A stretch of DNA of 64,000 nt, from contig PLBY01000152.1 of the NCBI GenBank assembly GCA_003134655.1, forward strand, positions 551 to 64,550, read 5' to 3'. The notes below the pieces were generated by a model. That model was not told the DNA's origin. It saw nothing but the letters and a program-made list of their open reading frames with translations, and did no database searches. How positions within the stretch are numbered: position 1 is the first letter of the stretch; every line of letters begins with the position of its first letter. Of the stretch, positions 8,868-16,985 are shown piece after piece. A program made the position numbers and the translations under genes. This stretch comes from Acidobacteriaceae bacterium (lineage in GTDB: Bacteria > Acidobacteriota > Terriglobia > Terriglobales > Acidobacteriaceae).

Positions 8868-10293
8868 AGCAGCAGTCATTACGCGCGGCACGATGCACGG
8901 CAACCCGTCGCCGGCGGGCTCGGTGCTCATCATTGATGATGAGGCAGAGATCCGCGAATCGCTGCAGACGCTGCTCGAAATGGAAAGCTTCGAAGTTGAG
9001 ACTGCAGTGAGTGGCGAAGACGGGCTCGCGCAAATGGCAGACCGGCCCTTCGATCTTGTGCTGCTCGACCTGACCCTGCCTGGGCGGGATGGAATGGAGA
9101 TTCTCTCGGAGATTCACTCGCACGACTCGCGCCTGCCCGTCATCATGATTACCGCATATGGCACGGTGGAAAATGCCGTGCGCGCCATGCAGTCGGGGGC
9201 GGCGAACTTCGTGCAGAAGCCGTGGGACAACGAAAAGCTTCTTGCCGATGTGCGCGCCGCGGTGGGATGGCGCCGGGCGGAAGAAGAAAACGTCCAGCTC
9301 AAGCGCGCGCTCAAGCAGCGCTACAACTTTGAAAACATCGTGGGCAAGAGCGAGCCCATGCTGAAGATTTTTGACCTGGTCGCACAGGTGGCGAACAGCC
9401 GGTCGACTGTGCTGCTGCAGGGCGAAAGCGGCACCGGCAAAGAAGTGATTGCCAAGGCCGTGCACCTGAATTCTCCGCGACGTGATAAGCCGTTCGTTCC
9501 GGTGAATACGGGGTCGATGCCGACTGACCTGCTGGAGTCGACACTCTTCGGGCATGTGAAGGGAGCGTTTACCAGCGCCATCGCGTCGAAGAAGGGGCTG
9601 TTCGAAGTTGCGGACAAGGGCACGCTGTTCCTGGACGAGATCGCTACGATGGGTCTGGAAACGCAGGCCAAGATTCTGCGCGTGCTGCAGGACCGGCGGT
9701 TTATGCATCTGGGCGGGATTCAGGAGATTCAGGTGGACGTACGCATCATCGCCGCCACCAATATTGATTTGCGCCAGATGGTACGCGAGGGGCGCTTCCG
9801 AGAAGATCTGTTCTACCGGTTGAACGTGATCACCGTGGAGCTGCCGCCGCTGAGGCAGCGCAAGGAAGACATTCCGCTGCTGGTTGAATTCTTCCTGAAG
9901 AAGTACGCCGAAGAAAATGGACGCACTACGCCACGCATCACTCCGGAGGCGCTGCGTCCGCTGATGGCTTACTCGTGGCCGGGCAACGTGCGTGAACTGG
10001 AGAATGTGATCGAACGTGCCGTCGTACTTTCGTCAGGGCCGGAGATCAGCATGGACTTGCTGCCGGATTCCATGATGGGGCGTGGCGCTTCGCTGACGCT
10101 GCATGACGCGCCGTCCGATGCGTCGCTGTTTGAGATCATCGGGGACGTAGAGCGCCGCATCATCATCGACATGCTCGAACGGTGCAACTGGAATCAGACG
10201 GAAGCGGCCGAGCGCTTCCACGTGCCGCTGTCTACCCTGAATCAGAAGATCCGGCGGCATAATATTGAGATTAAGAAGAAAGGGCGGGGGTAG
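8860..10293 (+). CDS. Sigma-54-dependent response regulator, NtrC family
   Basis: 477 aa. Receiver domain (residues about 20-135) with acidic pocket Asp26/Asp27, phosphoacceptor Asp70 (LVLLDLTLPG), Thr98 and Lys120 (VQKPW). AAA+ domain (about 155-385) with Walker A GESGTGKE, Walker B GTLFLDEI, R-finger region FREDLFYRLNV and WPGNVREL. Fis-type helix-turn-helix at the C-terminus (NQTEAAERFHVPLSTLNQKIR). The sigma-54 contact loop reads GAFTSA (residues 235-240) instead of GAFTGA, so direct sigma-54 activation is likely but not certain. Translationally coupled to the kinase by an 8-base overlap. Targets unknown; no enhancer sites were identified. Confidence 0.94.
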   Translation: MSEAAVITRGTMHGNPSPAGSVLIIDDEAEIRESLQTLLEMESFEVETAVSGEDGLAQMADRPFDLVLLDLTLPGRDGMEILSEIHSHDSRLPVIMITAYGTVENAVRAMQSGAANFVQKPWDNEKLLADVRAAVGWRRAEEENVQLKRALKQRYNFENIVGKSEPMLKIFDLVAQVANSRSTVLLQGESGTGKEVIAKAVHLNSPRRDKPFVPVNTGSMPTDLLESTLFGHVKGAFTSAIASKKGLFEVADKGTLFLDEIATMGLETQAKILRVLQDRRFMHLGGIQEIQVDVRIIAATNIDLRQMVREGRFREDLFYRLNVITVELPPLRQRKEDIPLLVEFFLKKYAEENGRTTPRITPEALRPLMAYSWPGNVRELENVIERAVVLSSGPEISMDLLPDSMMGRGASLTLHDAPSDASLFEIIGDVERRIIIDMLERCNWNQTEAAERFHVPLSTLNQKIRRHNIEIKKKGRG

Positions 10294-10391
10294 GAGCAGC
10301 TTCCTAGCTCTTAGCCCGTAGTCAACCCTCATCCCTAGCGAAACTGACGGATATGAGTTCCACCTGACGGCTGATCGCTGGCAGAGTTCTC

Positions 10392-10400
10392 TGTTATAGT
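10392..10400 (+). promoter_or_regulatory. Putative extended -10 promoter of mlaE-mlaF
   Basis: TGTTATAGT reads as an extended -10 (TG, one base, TATAGT with five of six matches), 46 bases before the MlaE ATG. No convincing -35 is present, which extended -10 promoters tolerate. No sigma-54 -24/-12 (GG...GC) element was seen in the 153-base gap after the NtrC-type regulator. Confidence 0.35.
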
Positions 10401-10446
10401 TCGGTCAAGCCAGTGCCTCGCACCCGACGCCCGGCTTCCGAATCGC

Positions 10447-11229
10447 ATGGAACTGACCTCGCCCACGGAGTTCGCCAAGCAGAAAGTCCAGGCGGTTCAG
10501 GATTACACCTTGCTGGCTGCACAGTCGGTCGGCAATCTGTTCCGCAAACCCCTCTATTTTGCGGACATGGTGCAGCAAGCTGATTTGATCGGCGTGGGTT
10601 CGCTGCCTATCGTGGTGTTGACTGGCTTCTTCACCGGTGGTGTGCTTGCTCTGCAAACCGCGAACACGCTGCAGCGCTTCGGTTCCATCACTCTGATCGG
10701 CCAGCTGGTTTCCACCTCCATGGTGCGCGAACTGGGGCCGGTGCTTACCGGGCTGATGGTTGCGGGACGCAATTCTTCGGGCATGGCCAGCGAGTTGGGA
10801 TCCATGGTGGTCACCGAGCAGATCGACGCCATGCGCGCGCTGGGCACCGATCCGATGAAAAAGCTGGTGACTCCGCGCGTCACCGCAACGGTGTTCATGC
10901 TGTTCTTCCTCAGCATCATTTCGGATCTGGTCGGACTGGCAGGCGGCCTCTTCGTGGCCAAGTTGTTCCTCAACCTCGATGCCCGGCAATATTGGGCGAA
11001 TGCTTGGCAGACGCTGGTTTTTCAAGACGTCTTCATGGGATTACTCAAGCCAGTTCTATTCGGTTTCATCATCGCGACGATTGGTTGTTATTACGGCATG
11101 ACCGCGCGGGGGGGGACGCAGGGCGTGGGTCGGGCAACGACGCAGGCCGTTGTCGCTGCCTCCGTGTCTATCCTGGTCACCGACTTCTTTGTCACCAAGC
11201 TGTTGATCTCCATTTTGTCGTACCGGTAA
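10447..11229 (+). CDS. mlaE: MlaE-family lipid ABC transporter permease
   Basis: 260 aa, the usual MlaE/YrbE length, with about five hydrophobic segments. Family hallmarks: an amphipathic N-terminal interfacial helix, GSLPIVVLTGFFTGGVLALQ, MVRELGPVLTGLMVAGRNSS, the EQIDAMRALGTDP coupling-helix motif (about residues 120-132) and LLKPVLFGFIIATIGCYYG. In Gram-negatives it forms the inner-membrane core that moves phospholipids between inner and outer membranes together with MlaF and an MCE protein (MlaD). The ATPase gene follows after four bases. No mlaD, mlaC or mlaB lies beside it, so partners must be elsewhere. Confidence 0.93.
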   Translation: MELTSPTEFAKQKVQAVQDYTLLAAQSVGNLFRKPLYFADMVQQADLIGVGSLPIVVLTGFFTGGVLALQTANTLQRFGSITLIGQLVSTSMVRELGPVLTGLMVAGRNSSGMASELGSMVVTEQIDAMRALGTDPMKKLVTPRVTATVFMLFFLSIISDLVGLAGGLFVAKLFLNLDARQYWANAWQTLVFQDVFMGLLKPVLFGFIIATIGCYYGMTARGGTQGVGRATTQAVVAASVSILVTDFFVTKLLISILSYR

Positions 11230-11233
11230 ACGC

Positions 11234-12082
11234 ATGTCCGCACCAACGCTGCCGATCGATCATATTGCCGCCGTGACCGAGCGGCCGTCTGGGTCGGCCA
11301 TTGTTTTCGAAGACGTGCATCTGGCGTTTGAGGAAAATGAGGTTCTGCGCGGGGTATCGTTTCATCTGCCTTTCGGAGAAACCAAGGCGCTGTTCGGCGT
11401 CGCGGGATCGGGCAAAAGCACGATTCTAAAGCTCGCGCTGGGCCTGCTGCGTCCGGACTCTGGGAGGATCACGGTTCTCGGCAACGAAGTCACCCAGATG
11501 CGCGAACAGGATCTTTTTCCCATGCGCGGCAAGCTCGGCATGGTATTCCAGGAAAGCGCGTTGTTCGATTCCCTCACGGTGAGCGAAAACGTTGCCTACC
11601 GCTTGATGGAAGAGCATGGGATCTACGATGAAGAGATCGACCGGCGGGTACGCGAATCTCTCCGCTTTGTCGAGTTGGAACACACTCTCGACTTGTTTCC
11701 CTCTGAACTTTCGGGAGGCATGCGACGGCGGGTGGCCATCGCCCGCGCCATCATTACTCACCCGGAACTGCTGCTCTACGATTCACCCACGGGCGGTCTC
11801 GATCCCGTCACGTCTAATACGATCGTGGAACTCATCATGAAGCAACGCGATGTTTACCGCACCAGTTCCCTGCTGGTCACGCACCGCCTGCAAGACGCCT
11901 TCACCTTGGCCACGCATGAATTTGATCCACAGACTAACCAGTTACGGGTGTTGCCACGCGGGCAGTACTGCGATGTGCCGATGAGCTTTCTGATATTGCG
12001 CGACGGTAAAGTAATTTTCGACGGGGACGTTCGGCAGTTGACCCACACCAAAGACGACTACATCCGGGAATACATCTCGTAG
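11234..12082 (+). CDS. mlaF: MlaF-like ABC transporter ATP-binding protein with altered Walker B
   Basis: 282 aa. Walker A GVAGSGKST (Lys61), Q-loop VFQESALFDSLTV, signature LSGGMRRRV and H-loop LLVTHRLQDAF are intact. The catalytic glutamate after the Walker B aspartate is missing: the motif reads LLLYDSPTGGLDP, with Asp183 followed by Ser184 where Glu is normal. The codons GAT TCA are unambiguous. The C-terminus carries an insert (about 230-260, with THEFDPQTNQLRVLPRGQY) before the final strand. Encoded four bases after mlaE and presumably the ATPase of that complex; the substitution may slow hydrolysis or be compensated elsewhere. Confidence 0.92.
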   Translation: MSAPTLPIDHIAAVTERPSGSAIVFEDVHLAFEENEVLRGVSFHLPFGETKALFGVAGSGKSTILKLALGLLRPDSGRITVLGNEVTQMREQDLFPMRGKLGMVFQESALFDSLTVSENVAYRLMEEHGIYDEEIDRRVRESLRFVELEHTLDLFPSELSGGMRRRVAIARAIITHPELLLYDSPTGGLDPVTSNTIVELIMKQRDVYRTSSLLVTHRLQDAFTLATHEFDPQTNQLRVLPRGQYCDVPMSFLILRDGKVIFDGDVRQLTHTKDDYIREYIS

Positions 12083-12097
12083 GCTGGATTAAATGCC

Positions 12098-13423
12098 TTA
12101 CTTGCCCGCCATCGCCTTTTCCACATCCGCGGCTTTGGATGGAGCTGCCGCGCTCAGCTTGATCAGTTTGCCATCGGCGTCGACGTAGAAGTCGTCTTCG
12201 ATGCGCACGCCGATGTTCTCTTCCGGGATATAGATTCCGGGCTCGATCGTGAATGCCATGCCCGGACCGAGCGGGACTTTGTAGTCGCCGGGATCGTGCA
12301 CGTTCAATCCGATGTAGTGACCCAGGCCGTGAATGAAATACTGGTCGAGGAGTTGGCCGTGCAGATCTTTGCCGTGAGTCTTAAAGTAATCTTTTGCCAC
12401 TTTGTTCAGCGAGGTCTCGGTGTCCCCGAAAAGCATCGACTTGCCTGACTGGAAGGCGGCAATGGCTGCTTCCTGCGCGCCGAGGACGATGTCATAGATC
12501 TCGCGCTGCCGCGCGGTGAAGTGCCCGTTTACTGGCAACGTGCGGGTAATGTCGGCGGAGTACATCGAGTATTCCCCAGCAGCGTCGATCACGACGACGT
12601 CGCCCGTCTTCATCGTGTTGCTGTTCTCCGAGTAATGCAGGACCGTGGAATTGTGTCCGGAGCCCACGATAGGAGAATAGGCAGGACGCTCGCAGCCGCG
12701 CCTTGTCCATTCATATTGCATCAATCCGGAGATTTCAAATTCGGTGACGTTGGGCTTCACCGCTTTCATGGCGGCCAGGTGGGCCGACACTGCAGCATCC
12801 ACTGCTTTGCGGATCAGGGCCGCTTCGCCCGCGTCTTTGACGGTGCGCAGGGAAGACAGCATCGGCTTCACGTCCTGGAAAAACAGGAATGCATTGGTGC
12901 GCTTCAGGAACGTCAATGGCTCTGCGCTGGCGGAGGTTTCTCCCTGCACGGCGACGTCGGTGTAAACCACGGGCCTCCCGCCGGCTAGCGCTTTCGAAAC
13001 TTCCTCGGGCAGCTTCGCCATGTCTTCCACGTGGTCGAAGCCGGTGAGCTTCGATGCGTCCGGATTGTCCGCGCCCAGTTTCGGTCCAGTAAATTTCTCC
13101 AGTCGCAGGTTGTGTGGAGGAAGAAAGAGGATCTCGGTATAGGGACGAGCAGCGGTGTCGTCTTTGGCCTCCACCGCGGGCGCGATAACCAATGCGACGC
13201 CCGGCTCGGTCACACCAGAGAGATAGTAGAAATTGTCATCTTGTCGAAAACCGTAGACGGCATCACCGGCCTCGAGCGGGGCGAACAGCACCACAACGCC
13301 CGCCGCCTTCTTGGCCAGGGCTTCGCGGCGGGCATGATAATCCGTGTTGGGTTGTCGATCAAGGGCATTTCCGAGAGAGCAGGCTAAGACGAGAACAGCA
13401 AAAAAAAGCACAAGCTTCCGCAT
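12098..13423 (-). CDS. Secreted Xaa-Pro aminopeptidase (M24, PepP-like)
   Basis: About 441 aa. A signal peptide (LVLFFAVLVLACSLGNA) precedes an N-terminal AMP_N-like domain (about 25-170) and the pita-bread M24 domain (about 190-430). The five metal ligands can be read: Asp in VVVIDAAGEY, Asp in YSADITRTLPV, His in HGLGHYIGLNVHD, Glu in FTIEPGIY and Glu in IGVRIEDDFYV. Should remove N-terminal residues preceding proline; the signal peptide places it outside the cytoplasm, unlike E. coli PepP. The ATG at 13423 follows GGAG by five bases; a TTG directly precedes it. Convergent with mlaF, 15 bases apart. Confidence 0.92.
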   Translation of the reverse strand: MRKLVLFFAVLVLACSLGNALDRQPNTDYHARREALAKKAAGVVVLFAPLEAGDAVYGFRQDDNFYYLSGVTEPGVALVIAPAVEAKDDTAARPYTEILFLPPHNLRLEKFTGPKLGADNPDASKLTGFDHVEDMAKLPEEVSKALAGGRPVVYTDVAVQGETSASAEPLTFLKRTNAFLFFQDVKPMLSSLRTVKDAGEAALIRKAVDAAVSAHLAAMKAVKPNVTEFEISGLMQYEWTRRGCERPAYSPIVGSGHNSTVLHYSENSNTMKTGDVVVIDAAGEYSMYSADITRTLPVNGHFTARQREIYDIVLGAQEAAIAAFQSGKSMLFGDTETSLNKVAKDYFKTHGKDLHGQLLDQYFIHGLGHYIGLNVHDPGDYKVPLGPGMAFTIEPGIYIPEENIGVRIEDDFYVDADGKLIKLSAAAPSKAADVEKAMAGK

Positions 13424-13465
13424 CAAGGCTCCATGACTACGATTTTGTATTCCGATAGCGCGATT

Positions 13466-14467
13466 CTATTTTGGCGCCGAAGACAGGTTCTTCCCGGCCT
13501 GAATGAATGACGCCGCATTCGCCTTGTCGATCAGGCCCGAGCCTGTGTCCACAAAGCTGGGGATGGGCGCGAAAGTGTCCCTCGACCAATCCGTGTCCAG
13601 CGAAGACGGCTTGTGGTGATAGAGATTGTCGAGCATCTGCATGCCGACGAACGCCATGGTGTATGGTTTTTGTGCGATTGTGGCGGCGATCACGCCCTTC
13701 TGTATCCAGTCGAGTGTTTCCGGGTCGGTGTCCATGGCGATCACGACTTTGCCACTCACCTTATAGCTGTTGAGGACCCCGGCCACTTCCTTTCCCGATT
13801 GCGCTTCCAGACAAACGAATCCGTCGACTTTGTCGCGCTCTTTTCCCACGATCTGGGTTGCAGTATCGAAGGCGATGCGGGGATCGCCCTGGATATCGAC
13901 CACACGCGTAATCTTGATGTTGGGAGTCTTGGCGAGAGCGTCTCTGTAACCGCGCAGCCGGTCCTGCAGGTTGGGCTGATCGGGCATGGTAAAAACCACG
14001 ACGTTCCCCTTGCCTTTGAGTTCCTGGGCCAGGCGCTGTCCGCCGGTTATACCGGCCTGGTAGTTGTTGGTGCCGATGAAGAACAATCTTTTGCTCGCAG
14101 GCCCGTCGGAATCGATGGTAATGACGGGGATGCCAGCTGCCACAGCCTTATCAATGCTGTCCTTGAGCAGCGCCGCATCGGTCACGTCCAGCAAAATGCC
14201 GGTCGCTTTCTTCTGCACTGCCTGATCCAGAGCGTCGCGCTCAGCCTTGGGATCGAAGTTCTGGGGTCCCGTAAAATCGGAGCGCACTTTCATCTGCGCG
14301 GCGGCGTTGGAAAAGCCGACTCCCGCGGCCTTCCAGTAAGGAAGTTGCAAATTTGCCGAGACCAGAACAAAGAATTCGTCGGAGTCGTGGGCGGCGCCGC
14401 AACTCAGGGTTAATACCAACAGGACGGCGACGGCAGCGGAGTGGAGAATCGTACGCGAGCGGAGCAT
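13466..14467 (-). CDS. Periplasmic sugar-binding lipoprotein (RbsB-like, Peripla_BP_4)
   Basis: 333 aa. The start is fixed by AAAGGAGG six bases before the ATG at 14467; the longer open frame upstream is not needed. A hydrophobic signal (LHSAAVAVLLVLTLS) ends at Cys in LTLSCGAA, a plausible but imperfect lipobox. The mature part has two alpha/beta lobes typical of ribose/galactose-type binding proteins: FFVLVSANLQLPYWKAAGVG, GIPVITIDSDGP, GNVVVFTMPDQPNLQDRLRG, VDGFVCLEAQSG, VVIAMDTDPETLDWI and the QKPYTMAFVGMQML segment. Ligand unknown. No permease or ATPase gene lies next to it. Confidence 0.87.
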   Translation of the reverse strand: MLRSRTILHSAAVAVLLVLTLSCGAAHDSDEFFVLVSANLQLPYWKAAGVGFSNAAAQMKVRSDFTGPQNFDPKAERDALDQAVQKKATGILLDVTDAALLKDSIDKAVAAGIPVITIDSDGPASKRLFFIGTNNYQAGITGGQRLAQELKGKGNVVVFTMPDQPNLQDRLRGYRDALAKTPNIKITRVVDIQGDPRIAFDTATQIVGKERDKVDGFVCLEAQSGKEVAGVLNSYKVSGKVVIAMDTDPETLDWIQKGVIAATIAQKPYTMAFVGMQMLDNLYHHKPSSLDTDWSRDTFAPIPSFVDTGSGLIDKANAASFIQAGKNLSSAPK

Positions 14468-14572
14468 CGCATCCTCCTTTCGAACAGTGCTCATGCCGGA
14501 CTGATGCATTCCTGGCGGATGAGAACGGTCAGCGACAGGATTGTAAACGAGCGGGCAAGCGAAGACCAGAAG

Positions 14573-15019
14573 TCAGCGGAGGGTGTTTTCGAGCAGACGC
14601 GAGATGACTGCGCCGTCGACCTCGCCAGAACGGTTGTAGAGCGCCGATCCTGACGCGTCGAGGATGACGACATGAGGAATGTAGCCGCGGAAATATTTCT
14701 TCTTGAGTTCCTTCTGCTCCCGGGAAAGACGATGATCGATGTCAATCACAACAAACTGGACGCGCCCCTTATAAATTTGGTAGAGGCCAACGGTACGTCG
14801 CGCCTGCCGCTTGGAGTTAGAGCAGCCCTCGCCATAGATAATCACGTACGCCGGCTTGCCCGTGATGAAGCCGGCGTCCATGCTGTCGCCCGTGATGAGG
14901 GGGCCATCCTGGCTGTCGCTAGTGTAGTCGAGTTTGGGATTCAGTCTCAGGTTCTCGCCCGCGAACGCAGACGCTGCCAGCGCGGTCAGGGCGAGCACCG
15001 TGATGAAGAATCTGATCAT
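14573..15019 (-). CDS. Secreted thioredoxin-fold protein with CxxS site
   Basis: 148 aa from the ATG at 15019, which has AAGGGAG seven bases upstream; the upstream part of the open frame is unlikely to be translated. A signal peptide (FFITVLALTALAASAFA) precedes a thioredoxin-like domain: strand AYVIIYGEGCSNSKRQ with a C-S-N-S where thioredoxins have CxxC, then VQFVVIDIDHRLSREQK, YIPHVVILDASG with the cis-Pro-like position, and a C-terminal helix. The single active-site cysteine argues against a classical dithiol reductase; a monothiol or chaperone-like role is possible. Confidence 0.7.
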   Translation of the reverse strand: MIRFFITVLALTALAASAFAGENLRLNPKLDYTSDSQDGPLITGDSMDAGFITGKPAYVIIYGEGCSNSKRQARRTVGLYQIYKGRVQFVVIDIDHRLSREQKELKKKYFRGYIPHVVILDASGSALYNRSGEVDGAVISRLLENTLR

Positions 15020-15246
15020 GACATGCTCCCTTGGGGAATCAGAACTGTTTGAAGGACGCAGAGCCACCCCCTGCATAAGACCGCCCGCTAGCAGAATGGT
15101 TATTCGCAACAGCACATAGGGTACTCCCGTGATTCCGTACATTGTCTTTGTCTTTCCAAGTGCTTCGATGTACCTTTATTGGCGCTTGCTCGGGTTTCGC
15201 AAGGGTTTCAGCTCCCTGCAAGGGAACCTTCTAAGGAGAATCTACT

Positions 15247-16899
15247 GTGTCTTTGCGTGGCTGGTTTCCGATTTTAATGTCCACTCTGATCGGTATTGCG
15301 ATCATGGCGCGCCCCGCCCGCGCCGCTGTTCTCGACGGCAACGGCGACGATGTCCATTGCCACGTGATTCCCGCTCATGAATCTTCCGCGGCCGAGAAGG
15401 CATACCTGAGCGGTAATGCAAGCCAAGCAGAATCTCTCTATCGCGAGGCCTTGGGCAAAGCGCCGCACGATGCGGCCTTGACCGGCGGATTGGTCCGAGC
15501 CCTGCTGCGCCAACAAAAGGTCGACGACGCTGCCTCCGCCGTTGCCGCCGAACTTGCCGCCGCGCCGAACTCAGTTCCGTTGCTCACCGCGTCGGCAGAG
15601 GTGCAATACCGACAGGGCAAGATCGCCCAGTCGTTTGCGACGGTCAACCAAGCGTTCAAGATCGACCCGTGCAACCCACGACTTTATCTCATCAGCGCCC
15701 GCATTTTTCGTCTCAACTCGATGTATGCCTCAGAACGGCGCGACATCGCCACGGCCCACGCTCTCGATCCTTCAGACATGGATATTCGCCGAACGTGGCT
15801 CGGCACTCTGCCGCTCACGCAGCGCATTGAGGAACAAAAGCAACTTCTGGCGACAGCCAACGGAATGGACCCCGAAGAACGAGCCCGCGTGGAAAAGGGA
15901 CTTCCCAATCTGATGCGTTGGGCCGGCAACTCCGACAAAACCTGCCACGTGGCGTCCGACACCAGCTCGACTGAACTGCCGATGGTCCCGATTTTGGCAG
16001 GGGGAAATAGCACACGAATTCAGAGTTGGGGACTTCGCGTTTTTCTTAACGGCAAAGAAACGATCCTCGGAGTAGATACGGGTGCGTCCGGGCTGACCAT
16101 CAATCGCGCGGTCGCGGACCGAGCGGGACTTAAGCCTGTAGGGCGAATCGAACTCGGCGGCGTGGGAGACCAGGGGCCACAGGGAGCATTCGTAGCTCAC
16201 GTTGACTCGATCCGCATCGGCACCCTCGAATTTCGCGATTGCACGGCGACGGTGACCGACCGCAAAGATATCCTGACTATGGACGGCCTTATCGGGACCG
16301 ATGTGTTCAGCAGCTATCTGGTGACTCTGGATTACCCCATGCGGAAGTTCCTGTTGTCGCAACTTCCGCCTCGCCCCAACGACGGCGGCGTCCATTCCGG
16401 AACGCTCAACACCGAGGCTGGCGATCAGGCCGCGGGCGCATCCGCGCAGCCACAGGATCGCCACATTAGTCCCACGATGAAAGATTACGGTGGATTCTTC
16501 CGCTCGGGACACTTTGTGCTGGTTCCAACGCGTCTCAACGGTAAGACCGAGCGCCTCTTCATGGTGGACACCGGCGCATTCAGTTCTAGCATTTCGCCGG
16601 AAACCGCGCGCGAAGTCACCAAGGTTCACGGCAACGCCCCTGTCGAAGTTAGAGGATTGAGCGGGAATGTCGCGAAGGTCTCGACAAGTGAAGCAGTACT
16701 GTTTCAATTCGGCGGAATTCAGCAGCAGAATAACGACTTGTACACTTTTGATACTTCGGGTTTGAGCAGAAGCGCGGGCATGGAGGTCTCGGGCTTTCTG
16801 GGCAGTACGGTTCTCCGGCAGTTAACCATCTCGATCGACTACCGTGACGGGCTCATCAAGTTCGACTATGACCCCCATCATGGAAACCACAATTTTTAG
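15247..16899 (+). CDS. TPR protein with two retropepsin-like aspartic protease domains
   Basis: 550 aa. GTG start with AAGGAG eight bases before it. A signal peptide (about 1-27) is followed by TPR-like helices (about 40-215) and two clan-AA aspartic protease domains, each with a D-T-G motif: Asp277 in GVDTGASGLTIN and Asp441 in MVDTGAFSSSIS. Each lobe has the flap-like and hydrophobic-hydrophobic-Gly segments (LIGTDVFSSYLVTLD; GFLGSTVLRQLTISID). The two lobes in one chain could pair like a pepsin or act as two half-sites. It is predicted to be periplasmic or secreted; substrate unknown. The gene stands alone between two minus-strand genes. Confidence 0.85.
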   Translation: MSLRGWFPILMSTLIGIAIMARPARAAVLDGNGDDVHCHVIPAHESSAAEKAYLSGNASQAESLYREALGKAPHDAALTGGLVRALLRQQKVDDAASAVAAELAAAPNSVPLLTASAEVQYRQGKIAQSFATVNQAFKIDPCNPRLYLISARIFRLNSMYASERRDIATAHALDPSDMDIRRTWLGTLPLTQRIEEQKQLLATANGMDPEERARVEKGLPNLMRWAGNSDKTCHVASDTSSTELPMVPILAGGNSTRIQSWGLRVFLNGKETILGVDTGASGLTINRAVADRAGLKPVGRIELGGVGDQGPQGAFVAHVDSIRIGTLEFRDCTATVTDRKDILTMDGLIGTDVFSSYLVTLDYPMRKFLLSQLPPRPNDGGVHSGTLNTEAGDQAAGASAQPQDRHISPTMKDYGGFFRSGHFVLVPTRLNGKTERLFMVDTGAFSSSISPETAREVTKVHGNAPVEVRGLSGNVAKVSTSEAVLFQFGGIQQQNNDLYTFDTSGLSRSAGMEVSGFLGSTVLRQLTISIDYRDGLIKFDYDPHHGNHNF

Positions 16900-16985
16900 C
16901 GAGATGAAGCGACGGGAAACCAGCAAAGAGCACAGGCAGGCACGCGAATTCGGAGCGTTCGGAAATCGTTCGCCGATTGAAAAGA

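Noticed and set aside
8880..10446. Sigma-54 promoter upstream of mlaE
   Set aside because: Looked for GG-N10-GC spacing in the 153-base gap after the NtrC-type gene and saw no convincing match; an extended -10 fits better.
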